Below, piece after piece: positions 42,373 to 50,831 of a stretch of 64,000 nucleotides of DNA. The notes under the pieces are model-generated. The model was not told where the DNA came from, made no database searches, and worked only from the letters and a program-made list of their open reading frames with translations. The position numbers and the translations under genes are program-made. This DNA is from Amaricoccus macauensis_A (GTDB lineage Bacteria; Pseudomonadota; Alphaproteobacteria; Rhodobacterales; Rhodobacteraceae), in the NCBI RefSeq assembly GCF_049800915.1, contig NZ_JBNAFY010000008.1, positions 124,001 through 188,000 of the forward strand, read 5' to 3'. Positions within the stretch are counted from its first letter, which is position 1; each line of letters begins with the position of its first letter.

Positions 42373-44736
42373 TCACAACTCCAGGCGCCGCAACCTCAAG
42401 GCGTTGCTGATTACTGACACGGAGGATAGCGACATGGCGGCCGCCGCAATCATCGGAGAGAGCAGCAGACCGAAGACCGGATAGAGCACGCCCGCTGCTA
42501 TCGGGATCCCCGCCGCATTGTAGACAAAGGCGAAGAAGAGATTCTGCTTGATGTTGCGCAGCGTGGCGTCCGCCAGTTTGCGGGCCCGCACAATGCCTGA
42601 CAGGTCTCCCCCGAGCAGCGTCAGCCCCGCGCTCTCGACCGCAACATCCGCGCCGGTTCCCATTGCAATACCAACATCGGCCGCGGCGAGCGCGGGCGCG
42701 TCGTTCACTCCGTCCCCTGCCATGGCGATCGAGGCGCCTTGGGCACGCAACTCGTCCACAAGGTCCTTCTTGCCTTCCGGAAGGACACCCGCACGCACTT
42801 CGTCGATGCCAAGTTGAGCCGCGACCGCTTCTGCTGTGCGCTTGTTGTCCCCCGTCGCCATTATGACCCGGAAACCCTGCTGGTGCAGGCCGCGAATGGC
42901 GTCCTTCGTGGTTGCCTTGATCGGGTCCGCGACCGCAATGATGCCTTCAAGCGCTCCGTCCACGGCAACGAACATCGCTGTCTTGCCATCGGCACGAAGG
43001 TCGTCGGCGGTCCGATCGGCAGCTTCCGTTCCAATCCCCAGCGACTGCATCAGGGCTGCGTTTCCGAGCGCCACTGACCGCTCGGCCACCTTTCCGGTCA
43101 CACCCTTGCCGGTGACGGCTTCGAACTCCGTTGATTTGTCAGCTATGACACCGCGCGCCTTGGCGCCTTCGAGAATCGCCTCGGCCAAAGGGTGCTCCGA
43201 CCCGCGTTCAAGTGCGGCCGCGAACCCGAGAACGTCGTTCTCAATGGTGTCGGACAACGCAATCACATCTGTCAGTTTCGGTTTGCCTTCCGTGAGCGTC
43301 CCTGTCTTGTCGACAATGAGCGTATCGACGCGGGCCATCCTTTCGAGCGCCTCGGCGTCCTTGATGAGCACGCCGGCCTGTGCGCCTCGCCCGGCGGCCG
43401 TGGTGATAGAGATCGGCGTGGCGAGGCCCAGAGCACAGGGGCAGGCAATGATCAGCACGGATACTGCGGACGCCATCGCGAAGACGATTGCCGGGCTCGG
43501 TCCGATGATCAGCCAGGCGATGAAGGCAATCACGGCTATGCCCACCACGGCTGGCACGAAGATCTCCGCGACGCGATCCGCGAGGCCCTGAATAGGCGCA
43601 CGCGATCGTCGTGCGCCGGCAACCATGTCCACAATCTGCGAAAGCACTGTGTTCGAGCCGACTGCGGTGGCACGGATGGCAAGCGAACCGTTCTTGTTGA
43701 TGGTCCCGCCCGTGACGCCATCGCCTGCAGCCTTCTCGACTGGCACAGGTTCGCCCGAGATCATGCTCTCGTCGATCGACGAGCGGCCCTCGACCACTTC
43801 CCCGTCGACTGGCACGCTGTCACCCGGCCGGACCCGCAGGAGATCACCCTCGATGATGTTCTCGAGAGGTGCGTCATATTCCGATCCGTCCGGCAGGATG
43901 CGTCGCGCCGTCTTGGGGGCCAGATCCATCAGAGCCCGGATTGCGTCGCCGGTGCGCTCGCGCGCGCGCAACTCCAGCACCTGGCCTACGAAGATCAGAG
44001 CCACGATGACGACGGCAGCCTCGAAATACGTGCCGACCATGCCGTCCATCCGGTATTGCTCCGGAAAGACACCCGGCAGGAAAGTCGCGACCAGCGAGTA
44101 GATGTAGGCTGCCCCGACGCCGAGCGAGATCAGCGTCCACATGTTCGGCGAGCGGTTCAGGATCGAATCCCAGCCGCGCTGGAAGAACGGGCGCGCCGCC
44201 CAGAGGACGATCGGTGTCGCCAGGAGGAATTCAAGATAGACGGCGATCCTGTGCCCGACCCAATCGCGCACGGGCAGGCCCACCATCTCTCCCATGGTCA
44301 GAATCACGAGCGGGATTGCGGCTGCCGCGCTAATCCAGAGTCGCCGGGTAAAGTCGACAAGCTCCTCGCTCGGCTGATCACTTGGAACCATCGGCTCCAG
44401 CGCCATGCCGCAGATCGGGCAGGATCCAGCTTCGTCGCGAATAATCTCGGGATGCATCGGGCAGGTCCACTGAGTTCCCTGCGGCGCCCTCTTGGTCACT
44501 TTCGCCGCACTGCCGGAGGCGTAGAACCACGGATCGGCATCGAACTTCGCCTGGCATCCCTCGGAGCAGAAATGGAATGTTTTTCCGTCGTACTCGCGGC
44601 TGCGCGCATCCGGTGTGATCGCAACGGACATGCCGCAAACCGGATCCCTGGCCTTCGGACCGCCCTCGGTCTCGTGGTGATGGTGATGGCCACAGGCGCG
44701 ATGCGCCTCGTGGCCCCGGTGTTCGTGATCTGTCAT
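42373..44736 (-). CDS. copA: Copper-translocating P1B-type ATPase
   Basis: This 787-residue protein has, in order, a His-rich N-terminus (GHEAHRACGHHHHHE), a YHS domain (DPVCGMSV...FCSEGCQAKF), a heavy-metal-binding domain (TCPMHPEIIRDEAGSCPICGM) and eight membrane segments. The CPC metal site is in ACPCALGLATP; the phosphorylation motif DKTGT and hinge AGDGVNDAPAL follow. No CXXC HMA domain is present. It exports copper(I), or a similar soft metal, to the periplasm where the oxidase and cupredoxins act. Confidence 0.9.
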   Translation of the reverse strand: MTDHEHRGHEAHRACGHHHHHETEGGPKARDPVCGMSVAITPDARSREYDGKTFHFCSEGCQAKFDADPWFYASGSAAKVTKRAPQGTQWTCPMHPEIIRDEAGSCPICGMALEPMVPSDQPSEELVDFTRRLWISAAAAIPLVILTMGEMVGLPVRDWVGHRIAVYLEFLLATPIVLWAARPFFQRGWDSILNRSPNMWTLISLGVGAAYIYSLVATFLPGVFPEQYRMDGMVGTYFEAAVVIVALIFVGQVLELRARERTGDAIRALMDLAPKTARRILPDGSEYDAPLENIIEGDLLRVRPGDSVPVDGEVVEGRSSIDESMISGEPVPVEKAAGDGVTGGTINKNGSLAIRATAVGSNTVLSQIVDMVAGARRSRAPIQGLADRVAEIFVPAVVGIAVIAFIAWLIIGPSPAIVFAMASAVSVLIIACPCALGLATPISITTAAGRGAQAGVLIKDAEALERMARVDTLIVDKTGTLTEGKPKLTDVIALSDTIENDVLGFAAALERGSEHPLAEAILEGAKARGVIADKSTEFEAVTGKGVTGKVAERSVALGNAALMQSLGIGTEAADRTADDLRADGKTAMFVAVDGALEGIIAVADPIKATTKDAIRGLHQQGFRVIMATGDNKRTAEAVAAQLGIDEVRAGVLPEGKKDLVDELRAQGASIAMAGDGVNDAPALAAADVGIAMGTGADVAVESAGLTLLGGDLSGIVRARKLADATLRNIKQNLFFAFVYNAAGIPIAAGVLYPVFGLLLSPMIAAAAMSLSSVSVISNALRLRRLEL

Positions 44737-44812
44737 TTCAGACTCCCTGTCTGATCTGACATGAAAGATGGGGCTTCCAATCGTTGGAAGGTCAAGACAG
44801 AATCAAGCGATC

Positions 44813-45574
44813 TCAGAAGAGCACCGACTTTGCCGGCATCCAGATCCCCATCACCACCATCATCAAGCTTTCGGTCAGTGAAACGAAGCCGGGCGGAACC
44901 GCCGATTCCCCGCCAACGCAGGCACATTTCAACTCCCGCTTTTCGAAATAGACCGCCTTGACGATGCTGATTGCGCCAATCGTCCCGATGAAAAGCGCCA
45001 CGGGCGAGGATATCCAGACGAGCGCGCCGGCGGTCATCAGGATTCCCGCGAGCGCCTCGGCAAAGGGGTAGATCCTGCCGTATCTCACCCAGCGCCGCGC
45101 GAGCAGGTCGTAGTTGAGGAACATTGTCGAGAAGCTCTCGACATCCTGAAGCTTCTCGATGGCGAGAAAAGCCATGGACAACGAGACAAACAACTCGACA
45201 GCCCGCAGCGTGAAGATGCTGCCCTATTGGTTCCACGAGATCCCAAGCGCGAGCAGAAAGGCTACCGCAAAGATCGCGATGACCGGCTGATAGGTCGTAT
45301 CGCTCCGCTCCTCCGGCGGCGGGTCGAGATCGAAATAGACGCGCAGGTCGTCATAGCCGCCGATCCGCTCCCCTCCGATGAAAGACTGGGGCGTTGTCTG
45401 GACACCGTGTTCCTCCATGAAGGCCTCGCTCTCGCTGCGGGTGGTGAGTTAATGGTCCTCGACCTTGTACCCCTGCCGCTCCAGAAGGTCTTTGGACTTT
45501 AGGCCGAAGGGGCAGAGATGGTCCGGCGTAACCGTGCGGTAGAGGTGCGCGTGCTTGTCGTGATCCTTGGGCAT
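44813..45574 (-). pseudogene. Glutaredoxin-MauE/DoxX fusion interrupted by two in-frame stops
   Basis: A single frame of 254 codons runs from ATG 45574 to the stop at 44813. It encodes a glutaredoxin-like half with active site CPFGLKSKDLLERQGYKVEDH, TTPQSFIGGERIGGYDDLR, a membrane linker, and a four-helix MauE-like half (MFLNYDLLARRWVRYGRIYPFAEALAG). It is broken by TAA at 45449-45451 (codon 42) and TAG at 45224-45226 (codon 117), with no frameshift. Everything else aligns with one continuous fusion protein, so this is a recent pseudogene. The MauE half alone (from about 45193) could still be made. Confidence 0.75.
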
Positions 45575-45584
45575 CTGGCTCTCC

Positions 45585-46427
45585 TTATCCTTGGATCGGG
45601 CAGCTGAATTTTCCCCGGAACCCGGCATGATAGTTCGCTCCTGCCGACACGAGCATGTCAGTCAAATCGTTGTCGTCTGTTCCCCGAACTTGGATACTCA
45701 GGCGCCCGGTCACGAAGTCTCGACCATCGCCCGATATTCGCACCAGATCACCGCTGATCTTCACAAGACCCGCGGGTCCTTCGGCATCCTCTCCCGTCAC
45801 GAACACGGCCGGACTGTCCTTGGTGTAGGTAAACCGGCAGACGCCGCCATTCGGGAAGAGTTCCGCAATTTCGTCTTCGCTCAGAAATTCGGGGTCGACG
45901 TTCGTCACGACCTCCGATGCCAAGGCCTCTTCCGCGGAGACCAGCCGCGCGGCTGCTGGCTCCGCCGCTTCCTGAGCCTCGCCATTCTTTCCAATATCGG
46001 CAATCAGAAAGCGCATTTCCGCGATTTCCTTGTCTTGGGCGTAAATGATGTCGTCGGCGAGCGCCCGAACCCGGGGGTCGGTGAGCTGAGCCCGGGTCGA
46101 GGTCATTATGGCAATGGAATGGTGCGGGATCATCGCGCGCATGTAGTTGCGGTCCTGGACGGTAACCTGGCTGCGTACCAGCCAGAGCGCACCGGCAAAG
46201 ATTGCGACGGAGCCGGCAAGGATCGCGATGTTGAGCATGCGATTGCGATACATCGACAGCATGAAGACCAGCATGATGAGTGCCATGGCAGCCCCCATCA
46301 CCACAGCCATGTAGGCTCGAGTCTCTGACCAGAAAATATGGCTGATGAGGTAGGTGTTCAGATACATCAAGCCAAACATTACAATCGTTGACGTCGCAAT
46401 CATCGCGAAGAATCGGCTATATTTCAT
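45585..46427 (-). CDS. DUF305-domain membrane protein
   Basis: The start at 46427 follows GGAGG. 280 residues: three N-terminal membrane helices (residues about 6-90), then a DUF305 ferritin-like segment with the signature DRNYMRAMIPHHSIAIM, and a C-terminal extracytoplasmic region. DUF305 proteins commonly accompany copper and other metal-resistance genes, where His and Met residues may bind metal. It is divergent from the broken cueR-like gene. Confidence 0.8.
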   Translation of the reverse strand: MKYSRFFAMIATSTIVMFGLMYLNTYLISHIFWSETRAYMAVVMGAAMALIMLVFMLSMYRNRMLNIAILAGSVAIFAGALWLVRSQVTVQDRNYMRAMIPHHSIAIMTSTRAQLTDPRVRALADDIIYAQDKEIAEMRFLIADIGKNGEAQEAAEPAAARLVSAEEALASEVVTNVDPEFLSEDEIAELFPNGGVCRFTYTKDSPAVFVTGEDAEGPAGLVKISGDLVRISGDGRDFVTGRLSIQVRGTDDNDLTDMLVSAGANYHAGFRGKFSCPIQG

Positions 46428-46553
46428 TTCGTTCCTCCGTTGAGATCGTGGTGTATGGTCCAACAAGCCTCCCACACTGGAAGGTTCCAAAGGAATTTCA
46501 TCTCAGTTTTCCAGCGGCGGGAAGCCGTATCACGCGGCCAGACTGTGGAGGCG

Positions 46554-46946
46554 ATGATGATTATTGGAGAAGTTTTGACAGAGAGCGGTCTACCCGCGAA
46601 GTCAATCCGATATCATGAGGATATCGGACTTGTCCGACCGGCAAGAAGCGCGGACGGCTACCCTGCGCTCAGTTCGGTGGACGCAAACAAGCTCACCTTG
46701 CTGCACCGTGCCTGCTCGCTGGGCTTCCCAATTGAAGATTGACGAACGTTTCTTTCTCTCTACGAAGATCGTCAGCGGGCAGGCGCGGATGTGAAGCGGC
46801 TTGCCCGACAGCATCTGAACCGTATCGAGGAAAAGATTGCCGATCTCGGTTCGCTCAAATCCACGCTCTCCCGGGCATGTCATGGCGCCACGCGCCCAGA
46901 CTGTCCTATCCTCGATAGCCTTTCTGGCTCAGGAATGAGTAAGTGA
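46554..46946 (+). pseudogene. CueR-like MerR-family regulator with an in-frame UGA
   Basis: The frame begins MMIIGEVLTESGLPAKSIRY (MerR helix-turn-helix) after GGAGG and reads GFPIED, then TGA at 46740-46742. It then continues in frame with RTFLSLYEDRQRAGADVKRL, a dimerisation helix and the metal-binding loop CHGATRPDC, to a stop at 46944. It is 130 codons, normal CueR length. The TGA sits where CueR relatives often have cysteine (E-x-C-R). A nonsense mutation is likeliest, removing copper control of the divergent genes. Confidence 0.75.
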
Positions 46947-47007
46947 TACCGGCATCGCAAATGCTACTTCCACTTGCGTCGTCCGGACCCAAGAACAGGT
47001 CGCGGAG

Positions 47008-47211
47008 GTGAAATTGAAGAGTCAGGCTCAACATATTGCGAAAGCTGCGGTGCTCTTGGCGATCTCAACTCTTTCGGCCCAGGCTCACTCGGAGAGCGAG
47101 AAGACAGCGCTGGCGGATGGCGCGACGCTCGCCACCGCTCCACAGGAGTTCGGCATGAACTTCGACATGCCAATGCGCATCACGCTGAGCGATGAGACCG
47201 AACAAATGTGA
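47008..47211 (+). pseudogene. Truncated CopC-like periplasmic copper protein
   Basis: A signal peptide (MKLKSQAQHIAKAAVLLAIS...AQA) is followed by HSESEKTALADGATLATAPQ and MNFDMPMRITL, the N-terminal part of CopC including the first His ligand. The frame then runs into unrelated sequence and stops at 47211, where an IS3-family remnant begins. A TTG at 47014 is an alternative start behind GGAGGTG. It was probably cut off by that insertion. Confidence 0.68.
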
Positions 47212-47212
47212 G

Positions 47213-47503
47213 ATCAAGTCTAAACTTTCGGTAGGCGCTCCGCGGCTTCGCGCTCTCCTTTATCCGTTCATGCAGGTTCGAACGGGACACGCCGAATATC
47301 TTGGCCGCCGCCTTTACCGCGAACCGTCCTTCGGCGAGGACAGGGCATGCAAGGTCGGTTTTCTTACCCTCGATTTTTCGAGGGCTTCCTTGAGGATCTC
47401 GGGCTCCAGGGTTTGCGCCCGAGCTGCGGCGCTCAAGTTCCCGGATGCGCGCCTCCATCTTGCGGACCGTCTTGTTGCTCGTCACATCCTCGTCGCCGGT
47501 CAC
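47213..47503 (-). mobile_element. IS3-family transposase remnant
   Basis: The minus strand encodes TVRKMEARIRELERR (end of OrfA) and KKTDLACPVLAEGRFAVKAAAK followed by IFGVSRSNLHERIKESAKPR (start of OrfB). The two are joined through a frame change as expected for IS3 elements, then break off. Most of OrfB, with the catalytic DDE domain, is missing. It abuts the truncated copC gene. Confidence 0.68.
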
Positions 47504-47729
47504 CGCGACAATCCCTCCCTACAGCATCGGTCAGCTCTCCGCCCATTCTCGAAAGCTACCTTGCAGCTGCGGCGCAAATCGAGCGCGCGCGGCAAACGGC
47601 AGGAAGGTCCCGTAGGCGACAGCCAACCTGTGGGTCGAAGGGAAGATCCATCGAGCCGCTGCATGTGCGCTGCGAGCCCTTTCCACCATTTGATTGACCA
47701 GCGGTCATGCCGACGGTAAGCGGTATCGG
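47504..47729. other. Gap between IS3 remnant and trp leader
   Basis: About 225 bases without a recognisable gene; it should hold the promoter of the trpL-trpS unit. I could not single out convincing -35 and -10 boxes. Confidence 0.35.
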
Positions 47730-47777
47730 ATGGAAAACACTACGATCATCGCAATGACTTGGTGGCTGGCCTCCTGA
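47730..47777 (+). CDS. trpL: trp leader peptide
   Basis: A 15-residue frame MENTTIIAMTWWLAS with two adjacent Trp codons (47760-47765) lies 105 bases before the trpS start, directly ahead of a set of mutually exclusive hairpins. Tandem Trp codons in a short frame before a terminator are the hallmark of ribosome-mediated attenuation. The ribosome site is weak. Confidence 0.8.
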   Translation: MENTTIIAMTWWLAS

Positions 47778-47832
47778 CAGGGTGGCCGGATGACCGAACG
47801 TATTCCGAGGCCGCCGCATGGGCGGCCTTTTT
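47768..47832 (+). promoter_or_regulatory. Transcription attenuator controlling trpS
   Basis: Four segments can be seen: 1 GGCCTCC (47768-47774), 2 GGTGGCC (47781-47787), 3 GGCCGCC (47809-47815) and 4 GGCGGCC (47821-47827) followed by TTTTT. 1:2 pairs with one mismatch, 2:3 pairs at all seven positions (one G-U) as antiterminator, and 3:4 pairs perfectly as terminator. Ribosomes stalled at the Trp codons would cover segment 1 and free 2 to pair with 3, allowing trpS transcription when charged tRNA-Trp is scarce. Confidence 0.8.
47809..47832 (+). terminator. Attenuator terminator hairpin (segments 3:4)
   Basis: GGCCGCC, a 5-base loop GCATG, GGCGGCC, then five T residues: a textbook Rho-independent terminator lying between the trp leader peptide and trpS, with no other gene upstream to terminate. 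Confidence 0.82.
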
Positions 47833-47882
47833 GTTTTCCGAGCTTCCCGATGCGCTGCCTCTCGTTTCATGAGGAGATGCAA

Positions 47883-48884
47883 ATGAACAGACCAACCATT
47901 CTGACAGGTGACCGCACCACGGGGCCGCTTCATATTGGGCACTATGCAGGCTCGCTTGCAAACCGGCTGCGCTATCAGGACAGCCATGAACAATTCCTGC
48001 TACTGGCGGATACCCAGGCCCTGACCGACAACGCTCATGATCCGGACAAAGTGCGGCGCAGCGTGATCGAGGTCGCGTTGGACTATCTGGCCGTGGGCAT
48101 TGATCCCGGTCGCACGACAATTTGCCTGCAATCGCATCTTCCGGCGCTGGCCGAGCTGTCGATGCTCTACCTGAACTTCGTCACGGTTGCGCGGCTGGAA
48201 CGGAACCCGACCATCAAGGACGAGATCCGCGCGCGGGGTTTCGGGCGCAATATTCCCGCCGGATTTCTCTGTTACCCGGCGGCACAGGCTGCGGACATCA
48301 CGGCCTTCAAGGCTACGGTCGTGCCGGTGGGCGAGGATCAAGCCCCATTGATCGAGCAGACGAATGAGCTCGTGCGACGGATCAACATGACGGCGGGCTG
48401 CACCGTGCTGCCTGAGGCCCAGGCGATCATCCCGAAGGCGGGTCGCTTGCCCGGTATCGACGGTAAGGCCAAGATGTCGAAATCCGGTGGCAACGCCATT
48501 GCGCTGTCCGCCTCGTCTGAAGAAATCCGAAATGCTGTCAGGGCGATGTTCACCGATCCAAACCACCTGCGTATCGAAGACCCGGGCTGCATCGAGGGCA
48601 ATGTCGTCTTCACTTATCTCGACGCCTTCGATTACGACCAGGACAGGCTTGCCGAACTCAAGGCACAGTATCAGCGCGGAGGGCTCGGCGATGGCAAGAT
48701 CAAGACGCGTCTGGAAGCTATTCTCCAGGACCTCATTGCCCCAATTCGCGAACGCAGGGCACAGCTCTGCAAAGACCGGGGATACGTTCTTGAAGTGATC
48801 AAAGAGGGCACGGAACGGGCGCGCGAGCGCACCGAGGCGACAAAGCGCGAGGTGGTTAGTGCCTTGGGTCTGTTCCAGTTGTAG
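47883..48884 (+). CDS. trpS: Tryptophanyl-tRNA synthetase
   Basis: The ATG at 47883 follows GAGGAG. 333 residues, normal for bacterial TrpRS. Class I signatures: PLHIGHYAGSL near residue 15 (HIGH) and AKMSKSGG near residue 197 (KMSKS); the VGEDQAPLIEQTNEL segment holds the GEDQ motif. It charges tRNA-Trp. Its position between insertion remnants in an accessory region and its own attenuator suggest an auxiliary, inducible copy in addition to a chromosomal housekeeping gene, which cannot be seen here. Confidence 0.88.
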   Translation: MNRPTILTGDRTTGPLHIGHYAGSLANRLRYQDSHEQFLLLADTQALTDNAHDPDKVRRSVIEVALDYLAVGIDPGRTTICLQSHLPALAELSMLYLNFVTVARLERNPTIKDEIRARGFGRNIPAGFLCYPAAQAADITAFKATVVPVGEDQAPLIEQTNELVRRINMTAGCTVLPEAQAIIPKAGRLPGIDGKAKMSKSGGNAIALSASSEEIRNAVRAMFTDPNHLRIEDPGCIEGNVVFTYLDAFDYDQDRLAELKAQYQRGGLGDGKIKTRLEAILQDLIAPIRERRAQLCKDRGYVLEVIKEGTERARERTEATKREVVSALGLFQL

Positions 48885-49106
48885 GTGAACAGCAGCGGGC
48901 GATCCGGTTGAAGGTCAGTTTCGTCCCGCATTGCGGCCATGCGTCCGCAGTGCAGCGAAAGGCCGCATTCTGCCCTCTCTACCCGCAGCATCTAACAGCG
49001 GATGGCAGACATACACCTAAGATCCCGGCTGTAGACTAACTTCGCGTGCGGTTTGACGAACTGTCTGGCGGGCCTTTATCGTCGACCTCGACGCTATAGG
49101 CGTGAA

Positions 49107-50176
49107 AGTTCCAGCCTGGTTGCGACATCGTTTGAAAATCATAGCCGCCTCAGTTCTTCGCGAAACGCTTCCGAGGGCGTTCTGTATCCGAGGCACTTCC
49201 GGGGTGTGGCGTTGAGGCGATCGCAAATCGCCTTCATGGAGCGATTTGAGATCGACGTCAGTTGGGTGTCGCGGGGCAGGTCACGTCGCACCCGACCATT
49301 GAGGTTTTCGACTGATCCCTTCTGCCAAGGCGCCTGCGGATCGCAGAACCAGGCTACCGTGCCCATGCCGATTTCGAGGTCACGCCAGGAGACGAATTCC
49401 AGGCCACGATCAAAGGTGATCGACCGCCGAGCGGAGGATGGCAGGGGCGACAGGAGGGTGATGATCTGGTTCATGATAGGTTTCGAGCGCCGGTCGTTGT
49501 TCTTGAACAGCACAGCGAACCGGGTCTTGCGTTCCACCATGGAGGCGACATTGGCGGGCCCGTGTTCCTTGCGGAAAATCATCAGATCAGCTTCCCAATC
49601 CCCGAAGACTTCTCTCTGTTTGACCTCTTCGGGCCTTTGCTGGATCCCCCGATCTGCGGGAAAAACAAGGCTTCTGGGCCGCCGTGCATGGCGTGGCTCG
49701 CGTTTGCGATGCCTGCGCGGAAGCCACCGGGCGAGATCCTCGCTCTGGATGTAGACATGGGCATAGATCGTTTCGTGGCAGACGTATGATGAGCCGCCTT
49801 CATGGCGAAGCCGACCAGCGATCTGCTCCGGCGACCAGCCAGCCCGGAGTTGGTCTTCGATCGCCGCACGCAGGTCCTGCAAGCGGATCAGCTTGCGTCG
49901 CCGGCAGCGCCGTTCAGCGGCTGTCTTCTGCGCCAGAAGACCGTAGTAGCCATTCAGATTTGGAAGCTCAGTGTCTTCATAGCGGTTCCGCTGGATCTCC
50001 CGATAGATCGACGATCGGTGTCGTCCGAGCCGCACTGCAATCACAGAAATCGGCGTTTTCACGATCAGCATCTTCTCGATCTGCCGGCGTTCCTCCAAAG
50101 TTAGCTCTCGATGCGCCATTCCTCAACCTCCTGCTTGCGCGCAGAATAGTGGAGATGTCGCAACCCAGTTTAGAAT
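49107..50176. mobile_element. IS30-family insertion sequence, apparently intact
   Basis: Imperfect terminal inverted repeats bound the element: GTTCCAGCCTGGTTGCGACATC at the left (written here in parts: GTTCCAGCCTGG, then TTGCGACATC, to 49129) and its inverted counterpart near 50154-50176, sharing CTGG(G)TTGCGACATC. One transposase gene fills it. No clear target duplication is seen. It inserted between trpS and the AT-rich island. Confidence 0.75.
49139..50119 (-). CDS. IS30-family transposase
   Basis: This 326-residue protein starts MAHRELTLEERRQIEKML with a helix-turn-helix (ISVIAVRLGRHRSSIYREIQRN) and has a DDE domain: VFGDWEADLMI (first D), ITFDRGLEFVSW (second D), then GSVENLNGRVRRDLP (E). 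It ends with the family-typical NATPRKCLGYRTPSEAF. No frameshift is seen, so it should be active. The start overlaps a good ribosome site (GGAGG upstream). Confidence 0.9.
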   Translation of the reverse strand: MAHRELTLEERRQIEKMLIVKTPISVIAVRLGRHRSSIYREIQRNRYEDTELPNLNGYYGLLAQKTAAERRCRRRKLIRLQDLRAAIEDQLRAGWSPEQIAGRLRHEGGSSYVCHETIYAHVYIQSEDLARWLPRRHRKREPRHARRPRSLVFPADRGIQQRPEEVKQREVFGDWEADLMIFRKEHGPANVASMVERKTRFAVLFKNNDRRSKPIMNQIITLLSPLPSSARRSITFDRGLEFVSWRDLEIGMGTVAWFCDPQAPWQKGSVENLNGRVRRDLPRDTQLTSISNRSMKAICDRLNATPRKCLGYRTPSEAFREELRRL

Positions 50177-50297
50177 GTGCCCGGCTACAGATATATTACG
50201 GGTAAGATATATTATGTTGTAATTTCTTGTATAAAATTAGGAAAAGCATAGACTGCTGAGTGCAAAATCATTCACAATTGTCTTAATACGATTTTTT

Positions 50298-50344
50298 ATA
50301 TACGATAAGAATACAGATTCTGTATCCGAGGGTCTCTCGTATAT
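50298..50344. promoter_or_regulatory. Nested inverted repeats in the promoter of the AT-rich gene pair
   Basis: ATATACGA (50298-50305) is inverted as TCGTATAT (50337-50344). Between them lies ATACAG-ATT-CTGTAT (50311-50325), a second perfect palindrome. They sit 20-65 bases before the first gene of the AT-rich pair, a good place for a repressor site or a structured leader. Confidence 0.5.
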
Positions 50345-50363
50345 TTTTAAGGGAAGTAAATAG

Positions 50364-50825
50364 ATGAATTACAAAATTCTAACGCTCGTTGGACTTGTCG
50401 TCACCTTTCCTAATATGTCACTCGCGCAAATGTCTAAGAGCGATATGGAAGCACTTTCAGTTGCCGTTGTAGGAGTATGCCGAGGCGGAACCAACGAAGG
50501 CAGTTATAATTCCTATGATATATCTGCGAACGGTAGCGTCACCTTGTTTAAGTTGAAAGGAATAACGGACATTGGTTTAGATGGTTCGGTTCAACTTGAT
50601 GATGGCGAATGGAAGGGTATAAAGGCGCTTGTTCCAATTCCATTTGATCAAAGTGCATATAATGAATGTGTAAAAACCACTTTTCCTTATCTTGTCGGTC
50701 AATTTAATTCTCAAACGGATGAAAGTATACACCCAAGCCAAGAGATAAGTGGATGTGATATAAGCATCTCTGGAGATGGGACTGTAAGCGGAGGTAAAGT
50801 CGGAAGTAATTGCAAGATCAATTAA
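50364..50825 (+). CDS. Secreted hypothetical protein of AT-rich island (153 aa)
   Basis: The start ATG follows AAGGGAAG. A signal peptide (MNYKILTLVGLVVTFPNMSLAQ) precedes a small extracellular or periplasmic protein whose C-terminus is EISGCDISISGDGTVSGGKV then GSNCKIN: a Cys-bounded glycine-rich motif shared with the next gene. Base composition is far more AT-rich than the rest of the window, pointing to transfer from a different donor. No known family recognised. Confidence 0.65.
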   Translation: MNYKILTLVGLVVTFPNMSLAQMSKSDMEALSVAVVGVCRGGTNEGSYNSYDISANGSVTLFKLKGITDIGLDGSVQLDDGEWKGIKALVPIPFDQSAYNECVKTTFPYLVGQFNSQTDESIHPSQEISGCDISISGDGTVSGGKVGSNCKIN

Positions 50826-50831
50826 TTAGAT

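Noticed and set aside
43192..44754. 520-codon plus-strand open frame opposite the copper ATPase
   Set aside because: It is the reverse complement of a clearly coding P-type ATPase and its protein has no family features.
44813..46946. Alternative genetic code or general stop-codon recoding
   Set aside because: All three stop codons occur among the interruptions, and hundreds of other genes' normal stops in the window use the same codons, so decay is the simpler reading.
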